The notes beneath the pieces are model-generated. The model made no database searches and had not been told where the DNA came from. It saw only the letters and a list, made by a program, of their open reading frames with translations. Positions 25,034-32,898 of a DNA stretch of 60,218 nucleotides are shown piece after piece. Position numbers and translations under genes: made by a program. The stretch is from positions 1 to 60,218 of the forward strand of contig NZ_QJJZ01000024.1 in assembly GCF_003201775.1 (NCBI RefSeq). The letters run 5' to 3'. Numbering within the stretch: the first letter of the stretch is position 1; each line of letters opens with the position of its first letter. Origin of the DNA: Arenibacter sp. ARW7G5Y1. Lineage in GTDB: Bacteria > Bacteroidota > Bacteroidia > Flavobacteriales > Flavobacteriaceae.

Positions 25034-26785
25034 TTATACTACCAAACTTTTGTCAACCAATTCCAGACCGTCATCTATTAGGTGGCCAAGTTGAGGTTTT
25101 TGGTGTTTAAGGGCTTCCAAATACGATTTCAGTTCTTTGGCAAAATTTACATCGTCATTATTTTTTGCCAATTCGTACAATTCTACAGCAAGCAGCCAAT
25201 CTTCTGGGTGGTTGGCTTTTATTTCCTGAAAAACTTTGTTTCTAGAGATGGTTACGTTTTTACCTTCCCTGAATTCCCTGACTTGCTTGTATAATTGTTC
25301 CAACTGTTTCCTTTGGTTCGTTTTGACCGATTTTATGGTGGTGTCCGTTACCTTATGTGTAATTAGGTCAAAGCTCTTTAAATCCGCGGGGCCATTGAAT
25401 ACGGAAACAATATTCTCGCCTACAGCCATATGGTAAAGGCCTTGGTCCCGATGAAAAAGTGTTTTTTCATTGTGGGTAACCGTACAATTTGCCAAGGTAA
25501 TCAGTATAATTTCACCTTTTAGGTTTCTGGTGCCCGTAATAATTTCCCCGGAAACTTTTATGTCACCTACAAATTCAAGGGAGACCACTTCACCTTCATA
25601 GATATTATAGGCTTTTAAATCGCGGGGGCTCATATCCTCTATGGCGAGATTTATGCCTTTCAATTTTCCAATGGGCGAACCAAATCCGTTTGAATGTTGC
25701 TTAATGCCGTGACCTATCAATTCCTTTTCACGGTAGGCAAGGGCCGTATTGCCTTTGGTTTGCATATAAACCGGTTTTCCATCTTGGGCAATTACACTTT
25801 TAAAATTTCCTGATATTTGGAGACCGGTGCTTAGTTCCACTGTTCCCAAATCCTTGGAATTTATGAGTTTTTCCAAGCCACTTAGGCCACCTTGCCTCAA
25901 GGACATGGTGTTGGCAAATTCCTCCAGCACCTGGTTCAGATAGGCAAAGTCCGGAGTAACGAATAATTGGGGCTGCGGTTGTGTAATGTCAAAGGAAGTA
26001 TGTGCTGCTTCTAAAGAATAGGGTATTTTTTTAACCTTGTCCGTCATGCACCAAGCACTTTCCCCGATAGAGGATAGTAAACCGGCCCCGTAAATTTTTG
26101 GTTGCTCCACGGTGCCGATCAACCCGTATTCCACGGTCCACCAATGAAGGTTTCGTATCAGGGCCATTTCACTGGGTTCCCCCATATTCAATTGCAGGTC
26201 TTCAATTTTCTTTTGGGCCTTGTCTATGTCTTCTATAGGGGTGCCTTCGGCTTCCTTTATAATGGACAGATGTCTTACGGCTTCGTATAGTTCGTAATCC
26301 TTGGCACTGGAAATGGCCTTGGATCCTATCTCCCCAAACCTGCGCAGGTATTCCGCATATTCGGGATTGGCTATGATGGGGGCGTGACCCGCCCCTTCAT
26401 GTATAATATCGGGTGCAGGGGTATATTCAATATGTTCCAATTGCCGAATATCAGAGGCTATGACCAACACATTGTAGGCTTGAAATTCCATAAAGGCGGA
26501 AGGGGGAATAAAGCCATCCACGGCCACGGCCGCCCACCCTATTTCTTTCAAAATACGGTTCATTCCGTACATATTGGGGATATAATCTATGGAAATCCCT
26601 GTTTTGTTTAGCCCTTCCAAATAACTTTTATGGGCCACCTTACTTAAATAATCTACATTTTTTCGCATTACGTAACGCCATACCGCCTGATCTATGGGGG
26701 AATAATCCTCATAATTCTGCGGTTTTATATACTGCTTCAAATGCTTGGGAAGCTTATCTAGAATGTAGTTGCTTTCAAAAGACAT
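25034..26785 (-). CDS. aromatic amino acid hydroxylase (phenylalanine 4-monooxygenase type)
   Basis: This 583-residue protein has the iron-binding motif HEGAGH (His129 and His134), followed by the conserved Glu in the EYAEYLRRFGEIG and LHWWTVEYGLIG regions. The catalytic domain is at the N-terminus. About 280 extra C-terminal residues, of unclear function, give a length I recall for Bacteroidota homologues. The enzyme hydroxylates Phe (or Trp) using a pterin cofactor and iron. The esterase gene starts 62 bp after its stop on the same strand. Confidence 0.9.
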   Translation of the reverse strand: MSFESNYILDKLPKHLKQYIKPQNYEDYSPIDQAVWRYVMRKNVDYLSKVAHKSYLEGLNKTGISIDYIPNMYGMNRILKEIGWAAVAVDGFIPPSAFMEFQAYNVLVIASDIRQLEHIEYTPAPDIIHEGAGHAPIIANPEYAEYLRRFGEIGSKAISSAKDYELYEAVRHLSIIKEAEGTPIEDIDKAQKKIEDLQLNMGEPSEMALIRNLHWWTVEYGLIGTVEQPKIYGAGLLSSIGESAWCMTDKVKKIPYSLEAAHTSFDITQPQPQLFVTPDFAYLNQVLEEFANTMSLRQGGLSGLEKLINSKDLGTVELSTGLQISGNFKSVIAQDGKPVYMQTKGNTALAYREKELIGHGIKQHSNGFGSPIGKLKGINLAIEDMSPRDLKAYNIYEGEVVSLEFVGDIKVSGEIITGTRNLKGEIILITLANCTVTHNEKTLFHRDQGLYHMAVGENIVSVFNGPADLKSFDLITHKVTDTTIKSVKTNQRKQLEQLYKQVREFREGKNVTISRNKVFQEIKANHPEDWLLAVELYELAKNNDDVNFAKELKSYLEALKHQKPQLGHLIDDGLELVDKSLVV

Positions 26786-26940
26786 AGATGTTGTTTTATT
26801 CCTATTAAAGATACAAAAAGCACCTATGGTCGCAAAGGGCGACCTTCTATTATTATATAGTTGGATGTAGTAATTGGTTGCTTGAAAAATGGGTTAATGG
26901 TAGATAACACTATGGGCAATGAAATTTTTGGGATGGATAT

Positions 26941-26974
26941 AAAAAACCCCCTTTTGACTATAAGGGGGATTTTT
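26941..26974 (-). terminator. rho-independent terminator of the DUF4136 gene
   Basis: On the minus strand the stem AATCCCCCTT / AAGGGGGTTTT-like is centred on AAGGGGG and CCCCCTT, with an 8-nt loop followed by TTTTTT. It lies about 65 bp past the stop of the DUF4136 gene. Confidence 0.7.
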
Positions 26975-27040
26975 AGGGTAATTTATGCTAAATATTATCT
27001 AAAGATGCTTTAGGCAATGGGTGTTTTATCTACAGAATAT

Positions 27041-27601
27041 TTAATTTGAAGCAGATCCGGGAGGATAGGCTTCCAATATTTCAGAAACGAATTCTTGTAT
27101 CCTTTTCTCTTTCTTTTCCATATTCCTTATGTTGTTCAAGGTGCCAACGCCCCTTCCTTGCCAAACCAGTTCCTTGTTCTTGGCGTCGATGATGTCAATA
27201 TATAAAGAGCCTTCTGTCCTCGTGCTAACATTGTTTCCTCCGTAATATGGAGATCCCCAGTAGAATGGAGACCAGCCCCAGCCATAATAGCCCGCACCCC
27301 AATAGTTGTTGTATACGTCTACCTGTTGTTTCTCTTTGGTAAATATGCTCAATAAAATATCAGGGTTTTCAGATTTCACAAAACCTCGAGAACTCATTTC
27401 ATCATCTATGGCATGTAATATTCTCTTTTTATCCAAATCCGATATTTGGGCCTTGTCTATACCAGTCTTGTAAAAGGCATAGGTTTTAAACGAATTAAAA
27501 TTTGCTTCTTTATCGTAATCCGATAATACGCGTACCGATGTACAGGAACTGGCAAAGAGCAGCACCAAGACCGGAACGACTAAAGATTTAATTTTTTTCA
27601 T
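27041..27601 (-). CDS. DUF4136 lipoprotein
   Basis: At 186 residues the start is MKKIKSLVVPVLVLLFASSC, a lipoprotein signal ending in a lipobox Cys at residue 20. An upstream in-frame start adds 17 residues that would spoil the signal. The DUF4136 domain shows SDYDKEANFNSFKTYAFYKT, a Trp/Tyr/Gly-rich middle (NNYWGAGYYGWGWSPFYWGS) and ELVWQGRGVGTLNNI. The protein should be anchored in the envelope; its function is unknown. It stands alone with its own terminator downstream. Confidence 0.9.
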   Translation of the reverse strand: MKKIKSLVVPVLVLLFASSCTSVRVLSDYDKEANFNSFKTYAFYKTGIDKAQISDLDKKRILHAIDDEMSSRGFVKSENPDILLSIFTKEKQQVDVYNNYWGAGYYGWGWSPFYWGSPYYGGNNVSTRTEGSLYIDIIDAKNKELVWQGRGVGTLNNIRNMEKKEKRIQEFVSEILEAYPPGSASN

Positions 27602-27669
27602 AGCTTTAATATTTGAATTAGTACTTGTGATATTCAATATAATCAAACTCAAAAATCATGCCGAATACC

Positions 27670-27858
<189 letters not shown>

Positions 27859-27985
27859 CTATCAAATAATTTTAGCTGGGCTGTTAAGTGAGGGTTATTT
27901 AACAGAGTTTAGCATGCTTTTTGCACTTTAACCTATTTTGTTCGTAGTAAGCCGATTATGGAAAATATTTTGGATCGTACCCCCT

Positions 27986-27993
27986 TATATTTG
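27986..27993 (+). promoter_or_regulatory. -7 promoter element upstream of the 28019-31403 operon
   Basis: TATATTTG matches TAnnTTTG and precedes the first ATG of the operon by 25 nt. A TTTTG sits only 13 nt upstream, shorter than the usual -33 spacing. Confidence 0.45.
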
Positions 27994-28018
27994 ATGAGCG
28001 CGTTATTTATCCGAATTA

Positions 28019-28372
28019 ATGATTGTAGTATTTAAGCATTTGTTTTATAAGAATTACGTTGGACTGTCTCTCTGGCCCTTCATTATTTTAAAGAACGCTT
28101 CTTTAAAAAAGGATACCACTCTGCTTAATCATGAAAGAATACATTTAAGACAACAACGGGAATTATTAATAGTTCCTTTTTATTTGCTGTATTCGCTAGA
28201 GGGCCTTATTCGGTTTCTAATTTATTTTGACGCCTATAGAGCTTACCAAAATATCAGCTTTGAACGTGAGGCCTATGATAATGAATCCAATTTAAATTAT
28301 CTACAGGAGAGAAGACCGTTTAGCTTTATTAAATATCTTTGGGCCGAAAAGCCTTCAACGTGCAGGGAATAA
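28019..28372 (+). CDS. small membrane protein with HExxH motif
   Basis: This 117-residue protein has HERIH at residues 38-42, a hydrophobic stretch (LLIVPFYLLYSLEGLIRFLI) and SFEREAY near residues 80-86. The order HExxH, membrane segment, then acidic SFEREAY is one I recall from a conserved but unnamed Bacteroidota family. It would fit a minimal zinc peptidase with a downstream Glu as third ligand. Neither zinc binding nor proteolysis is shown. It is the first gene of an operon and overlaps the next frame by at least 13 bp. Confidence 0.75.
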   Translation: MIVVFKHLFYKNYVGLSLWPFIILKNASLKKDTTLLNHERIHLRQQRELLIVPFYLLYSLEGLIRFLIYFDAYRAYQNISFEREAYDNESNLNYLQERRPFSFIKYLWAEKPSTCRE

Positions 28373-29265
28373 ATCAAAAAGTAGATCTTTCTATTTTAGT
28401 TGAAAAACAAGTAGCTCTATCCGTAAAAAGAGAGGACCTGATACATCCGTTCATTTCAGGCAATAAATACCGAAAACTTAAGTACAATATTTTGGAAGCC
28501 AAACAAAGGGGCTTGGACACCATTCTTACCTTTGGAGGTGCTTATTCCAATCATATTGCTGCTACTGCCTATGCCGGAAGAATACACGGAATAAGAACCA
28601 TTGGAGTAATTAGGGGTGAAGAGCTTAGTGGAAACTGGAGGCATAACCCTACGCTGTCCCAGGCATATAAACACGGGATGGGGTTTAAATTTGTTTCAAG
28701 ATCTGCGTATAGGGAAAAGTCGAGTAGGGAATTTTTAGAAGTGTTAAACAAGGAATTTGGGTCAAATTATTTAATTCCCGAGGGGGGTACAAATTTGTTG
28801 GCCGTGAAAGGTTGTGAGGAAATTTTAAGCCAGGAGGATAGGGCTTTTAATGTTATATGTTCCAGTGTGGGCACAGGCGGTACCCTGGCCGGAATTATCA
28901 ATTCTTCCCTTCGTAATCAGAGAATTATAGGGTTTCCCTCACTAAAAGGTGATTTTTTAAGAAAAGATATTTGTAATTTTACAACCAAAGAAAACTGGGA
29001 AATCAACACAGATTATCATTTTGGGGGTTATGCCAAGGTTTCTGAAACGCTTATAGACTTTATTAATTATTTTAAGGAAAAGACCCATATTCCTACAGAT
29101 CCGGTATATACGGGAAAGCTTTTGTACGGAATTTTGGATCTTGTAAAAAATGATTATTTTAAACCTGGAACCAAAATTTTGGCCATACATAGTGGTGGTC
29201 TACAGGGGATAGCAGGAATGAATTTGGTATTAAAAAAGAAGAATCTTCGATTAATAAAAGTATGA
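28339..29265 (+). CDS. ACC deaminase / D-cysteine desulfhydrase family PLP enzyme
   Basis: The protein has up to 308 residues. The PLP lysine is in SGNKYRKLKYNI, and TFGGAYSNHIAATAYAGRIH and SSVGTGGTLAGII form the substrate and phosphate-binding regions of the fold-type II family. Members deaminate 1-aminocyclopropane-1-carboxylate or desulfhydrate D-cysteine; in Bacteroidota the substrate is unproven. There is no ATG near the N-terminus: translation must begin at a TTG (28339) or, more plausibly, a GTG (28360). Both overlap the upstream gene, which suggests coupled translation. The next gene starts at an ATGA overlap. Confidence 0.85.
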   Translation: MGRKAFNVQGINQKVDLSILVEKQVALSVKREDLIHPFISGNKYRKLKYNILEAKQRGLDTILTFGGAYSNHIAATAYAGRIHGIRTIGVIRGEELSGNWRHNPTLSQAYKHGMGFKFVSRSAYREKSSREFLEVLNKEFGSNYLIPEGGTNLLAVKGCEEILSQEDRAFNVICSSVGTGGTLAGIINSSLRNQRIIGFPSLKGDFLRKDICNFTTKENWEINTDYHFGGYAKVSETLIDFINYFKEKTHIPTDPVYTGKLLYGILDLVKNDYFKPGTKILAIHSGGLQGIAGMNLVLKKKNLRLIKV

Positions 29266-30110
29266 TAAAAAGAATTGCTATTACAACAATATTGGGTTTG
29301 TTCCTAGTGGGTTGTGGTGTTAAAAAGAGAACCACTTATGCCAAAAAGCCAAATCCAAGGACAACCGTTTCCACAACCAATAGGGATACCAAACCACTAA
29401 GAGAATCCCAAAGTGAGGGCGCCTATTCCCTTCCGGAGGACAATGGTAATTTTGTGAAATTTACAGTAAATTCCACGGAAGAATATATAGAAACCTTTGC
29501 GGAAATGGCCCAATTTGAAATGAAGGCATATGGAATACCAGCGAGTATCACGCTTGCCCAAGGCATATTGGAAAGTGGGGCGGGTAGAGGTGTCCTTAGT
29601 GCCAAAACCAATAATCATTTCGGAATTAAATGCCATACAGGATGGGATGGGGATTATGATTTTCATGATGACGACGCAAAAGGAGAGTGCTTTAGAAAAT
29701 ATAACCATCCCATGTATTCGTTTAGGGACCACAGTATATTCTTATCCACCAGGGCCAGATATGCGTTTTTGTTCAATTTGGATCATGATGATTACAAAGG
29801 ATGGGCCTATGGATTAAAAGAGGCCGGTTATGCAACGGATCGTAAGTATCCGCATAAGTTGATTGCACTTATAGAGCGGTATGGATTGGATAAATATGAC
29901 ATGACCGTTTTAAAATCGGGCGGTATTGTAAAAAAGGAACCAAAACAATACGAACATAAAATCCATGTTGTTCAAAAGGGAGATACCCTATATTCCATTT
30001 CCAAGCGCTATTTTGTCTCCATCCCGGAATTGATGAAGTTGAACAATATGAACAATAGCAATTTGGCCGAGGGCCAGAAATTGACTGTAAAATCAGAAAA
30101 AATTAGATAA
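29262..30110 (+). CDS. LysM-containing glucosaminidase lipoprotein
   Basis: This 282-residue protein has a lipoprotein signal (MIKRIAITTILGLFLVGC). A glucosaminidase domain follows (about 75-210) with ITLAQGILESGAGRGVLSAK, the catalytic-type Glu, and TNNHFGIKCH. A C-terminal LysM module (about 228-280) has HVVQKGDTLYSISKRYFVSI. It is predicted to cleave peptidoglycan glycan strands from an envelope anchor. It overlaps the PLP enzyme gene by 4 bp and is followed after 3 bp by hemL, so the operon mixes wall hydrolysis and tetrapyrrole synthesis. Confidence 0.92.
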   Translation: MIKRIAITTILGLFLVGCGVKKRTTYAKKPNPRTTVSTTNRDTKPLRESQSEGAYSLPEDNGNFVKFTVNSTEEYIETFAEMAQFEMKAYGIPASITLAQGILESGAGRGVLSAKTNNHFGIKCHTGWDGDYDFHDDDAKGECFRKYNHPMYSFRDHSIFLSTRARYAFLFNLDHDDYKGWAYGLKEAGYATDRKYPHKLIALIERYGLDKYDMTVLKSGGIVKKEPKQYEHKIHVVQKGDTLYSISKRYFVSIPELMKLNNMNNSNLAEGQKLTVKSEKIR

Positions 30111-30113
30111 TCT

Positions 30114-31403
30114 ATGATTTATAGAAGAAGCAGTGCTTTATTTGCCGAGGCACAGCGTTATATTCCTGGAGGAGTCAATTCCCCTGTTAGGGCCTTTAAG
30201 GCCGTTGGAGGTAATCCTGTTTTTGTAAAGGAAGCCAAAGGAGCATATTTGTACGATGAGGACGGTAATCGATTAATAGATTACATTGCCTCTTGGGGGC
30301 CGTTAATTTTAGGTCATGCCTATGCTCCGGTAATAGACGCGGTAATTGAGAAAGCAAAAAAGGGAACATCTTTTGGAATGCCAACGGAAATAGAGACCCA
30401 ATTGGCCAAGCTTGCAGTTTCCATGGTGCCCAATATTGATAAGATCCGTTTTGTTAACAGTGGTACGGAAGCCTGCATGAGTGCCGTGCGTTTGGCCAGG
30501 GGGTTTACAGGTAAGGATAAAATAATAAAATTCGCGGGATGTTATCACGGACATTCCGATTCGTTTTTAATTCAGGCGGGTAGTGGTGCGGTTACCTTTG
30601 GTAGTCCCAATAGCCCAGGAGTTACGAAGGGAACTGCAAAGGATACCCTTTTGGCGACCTATAACAATCTGGAAAGTGTTAAGGCCCTGACCACTGCGAA
30701 TAAAGGAGAAATTGCTGCTATTATCATTGAGCCTATAGCTGGGAATATGGGTTGTATTATTCCTGACGAAATCTTTATAAAGGGGTTGCGCAATCTTTGT
30801 GATCAAGAGGATATACTGCTGATATTTGATGAGGTTATGACCGGATTCCGATTGGCCAAAGGGGGTGCACAGGAAGTATTGGCTGTAGATGCCGATATTG
30901 TGACTTTCGGAAAGGTAATTGGAGGAGGATTGCCTGTTGGGGCTTTTGCGGCCAGAGAGGAGATTATGGGGCATTTAGCTCCGGATGGTCCTGTGTATCA
31001 GGCGGGAACCTTAAGCGGAAACCCCTTGGCAATGAGTGCCGGACTGGCCATGTTGACCGAATTGAACAATAATCCGGAAGTTTTTAGAAGTTTGGCCGAT
31101 AAGACCAAATACTTGGGGGAAGGAATGGCACAGGTATTGAACGATAATAATGTTCCTTTTCAGATGAACAGGTTTGGTTCCATGATCTCAATCCATTTTA
31201 CGGAAGAACCTGTGGTAGATTTTGAATCTTCGGCCAAAGGAAACAATGCCGTTTTTAAGAAGTATTTCCACGGTATGCTAAACCAGGGGATTTATCTGCC
31301 GCCAAGTGCCTTTGAGAGTTACTTTTTAAACGATGCCCTCAGTTATGAAGATTTGGATGAGACCATCGCTGCACTATCCAATATAGTCAATGACTTACAT
31401 TGA
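30114..31403 (+). CDS. hemL: glutamate-1-semialdehyde 2,1-aminomutase
   Basis: This 429-residue protein has the PLP fold-type I signature [16 protein letters not shown] and the cofactor lysine in [15 protein letters not shown]. The substrate-binding segment [20 protein letters not shown] is near the N-terminus, and [20 protein letters not shown] is also diagnostic. It makes 5-aminolevulinate in the C5 pathway of tetrapyrrole synthesis. The length is normal. It is the last gene of the operon and ends at a strong bidirectional terminator. Confidence 0.96.
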   Translation: MIYRRSSALFAEAQRYIPGGVNSPVRAFKAVGGNPVFVKEAKGAYLYDEDGNRLIDYIASWGPLILGHAYAPVIDAVIEKAKKGTSFGMPTEIETQLAKLAVSMVPNIDKIRFVNSGTEACMSAVRLARGFTGKDKIIKFAGCYHGHSDSFLIQAGSGAVTFGSPNSPGVTKGTAKDTLLATYNNLESVKALTTANKGEIAAIIIEPIAGNMGCIIPDEIFIKGLRNLCDQEDILLIFDEVMTGFRLAKGGAQEVLAVDADIVTFGKVIGGGLPVGAFAAREEIMGHLAPDGPVYQAGTLSGNPLAMSAGLAMLTELNNNPEVFRSLADKTKYLGEGMAQVLNDNNVPFQMNRFGSMISIHFTEEPVVDFESSAKGNNAVFKKYFHGMLNQGIYLPPSAFESYFLNDALSYEDLDETIAALSNIVNDLH

Positions 31404-31415
31404 TCTACAAAAGTA

Positions 31416-31455
31416 AGAAGGCTAAATAAGCACCATTTTGCTTATTTAGCCTTCT
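31416..31455. terminator. bidirectional terminator between hemL and the 31478 gene
   Basis: A perfect 17-bp inverted repeat (AGAAGGCTAAATAAGCA and its complement) with a 6-nt loop lies between the stops of two convergent genes. No long T-tract follows, but the stem is very strong. Confidence 0.75.
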
Positions 31456-31477
31456 GTATTTTAGAAGATAATAAATT

Positions 31478-31936
31478 TTATTTTCTTCCGGACCTCCTAG
31501 TATCGTCTTTCATTCCCCTTCCCTTTCTATGGCCTTCGCGGTTTTTTTTCATTTTCTCCCATTTCTCATATTGCTCCTTATCCAATATTTTTTTCATCTT
31601 TTCTTTTTGGGCAATTTGATGATCCAGCATGGCGGTTTTCATAGCGTATCGTTCTTCAGAAGTTAATTTCTTCGTCTCACCGCTGTCCTTTCTAGCCTTC
31701 ATTTCCTTCTTTTTCTCTGAACGCTTCAATGCATTTTCCAGGTTTAGACTTTGAATTTCCTTTTGTTGGGCATCTGTAAGGTCTAAGGACAAGGTCATCT
31801 GCTTCGTCTGCAAGGTGGCAATTTGTTCAGGAGTCATATCCTTCATATGGTTTCTGTCTCCTCTATTGCGCTCAGGTTTTTGTGCTATGGCAGTTATGCC
31901 TGCCATTAATACAATTAATACAACTAATTTTTTCAT
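31478..31936 (-). CDS. secreted Lys/Glu-rich helical protein (Spy/CpxP-like)
   Basis: At 152 residues the start is MKKLVVLIVLMAGITAIAQ, a signal peptide; an in-frame upstream start would add 13 residues before it. The mature protein is almost all charged helix, with MTPEQIATLQTKQMTLSLDL and a second LDHQIAQKEKMKKILDKEQ segment. These resemble the LTxxQ-type repeats of periplasmic Spy/CpxP chaperones, though the match is loose. The C-terminus is highly basic. It is expected in the periplasm, with an unproven chaperone or metal-stress role. Confidence 0.8.
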   Translation of the reverse strand: MKKLVVLIVLMAGITAIAQKPERNRGDRNHMKDMTPEQIATLQTKQMTLSLDLTDAQQKEIQSLNLENALKRSEKKKEMKARKDSGETKKLTSEERYAMKTAMLDHQIAQKEKMKKILDKEQYEKWEKMKKNREGHRKGRGMKDDTRRSGRK

Positions 31937-32114
31937 CTGTTTAATATTTTCTGTTATGTATATAGGACATGACATTAACGGATTGGTTTAATGGGAAAGT
32001 TTTTTTTAGGGCAATTTTAACAGATGGCCTTTGTGGGTATGGGGAGTATAGTTGTTATAGCGAGGAGAATTATTAATCCCAATGGATTGGTTACCGCTGT
32101 AATAGTCAATAAAA

Positions 32115-32148
32115 AAAAAGGGCATAAACCAAGGTTTATGCCCTTTTT
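32115..32148. terminator. bidirectional rho-independent terminator
   Basis: A 16-bp stem, AAAAAGGGCATAAACC and its complement with an AA loop, ends in T5 on the plus strand and has A-runs on the other side. It serves the minus-strand small gene ending at 32172. Confidence 0.85.
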
Positions 32149-32171
32149 GAAAATAGGTTATTGGATTTTTA

Positions 32172-32351
32172 TTATTGTACGTTTATGAATTGATTTTCCG
32201 AATTATCGGCCAAAGCTTCATTGGTAACCGTTGATTTTTCAGTTGAGATTACGTCTTTTTTTACCTCGGTGTTGTCCGATAGTTTATTGTAAACCAAGGC
32301 GGACACCAAAAAACAAATAAAATATAGAAGACTTTTTATTTTGTAGGACAT
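32172..32351 (-). CDS. 59-residue small membrane protein, paralogue of the 32492 gene
   Basis: The protein starts MSYKIKSLLYFICFLVSALV, a single hydrophobic segment, followed by a polar tail rich in Asp, Glu, Ser and Thr. Its first eleven residues are identical to those of the protein encoded at 32492-32677, and the rest has the same layout, so the two arose by tandem duplication. It ends at a strong terminator. No function is known. Confidence 0.75.
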   Translation of the reverse strand: MSYKIKSLLYFICFLVSALVYNKLSDNTEVKKDVISTEKSTVTNEALADNSENQFINVQ

Positions 32352-32491
32352 AGATTTGGGGTTTTTTATAACACCTCTAAGATATATAATCTATTGTCTC
32401 AAAAATGATGAATGTTGTGAAACCCTTTTATAATTGTTGTAAAAATATCATTTAATGTGGTCAGGAATATGCCAATAAGGAATAAGAGGGG

Positions 32492-32677
32492 CTATTCTTG
32501 AATGTTCTCCAGTTTGGCAACCTTAGTGTCAATATCCAGATCATCGGCCTGTAGATGTATAACTTCAGCTGAATCCCGATTGGTATTATTGTTATATTCA
32601 GGCTCCAAGGCATAGTAAAGCACAGCCGAGGCTAAAAAACCAACAAAATATAATAAGCTTTTAATTTTATAAGACAT
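32492..32677 (-). CDS. 61-residue small membrane protein, paralogue of the 32172 gene
   Basis: The sequence opens MSYKIKSLLYFVGFLASAVL and ends in an acidic tail (DDLDIDTKVAKLENIQE). The N-terminal hydrophobic segment could be a signal anchor; it has no lipobox. The shared N-terminus with the next gene downstream supports both as real genes. A 140-bp AT-rich gap separates them. No function is known. Confidence 0.75.
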   Translation of the reverse strand: MSYKIKSLLYFVGFLASAVLYYALEPEYNNNTNRDSAEVIHLQADDLDIDTKVAKLENIQE

Positions 32678-32810
32678 AATTTGGGGGGTGTTAATAATGG
32701 TCTCAAAGTAGGAAAAATATTAAATGCTAGGAAATAAATATTGTTAAATTTTACATTTTATCGTTAAAAGGTATCCATTCAACGGAAAAATCAGGAATTT
32801 AGGTATTTAT

Positions 32811-32838
32811 AAAGGGCTATGGAGAAAGATAGCCCTTT
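32811..32838. terminator. hairpin after the metalloprotease gene
   Basis: AAAGGGCTAT and ATAGCCCTTT form a perfect 10-bp stem with an 8-nt loop, 60 bp past the metalloprotease stop. The T-tract is weak. Confidence 0.5.
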
Positions 32839-32898
32839 TCATTTATATACAAAGTTGATATTCATAATATTAATGGTAGCCCTCAATTTATGATGAAT

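Noticed and set aside
26828..26844. GGTCGC/GCGACC small hairpin upstream of the hydroxylase gene
   Set aside because: Six-base stem with no T-tract or conserved context; too little to call a regulatory site.
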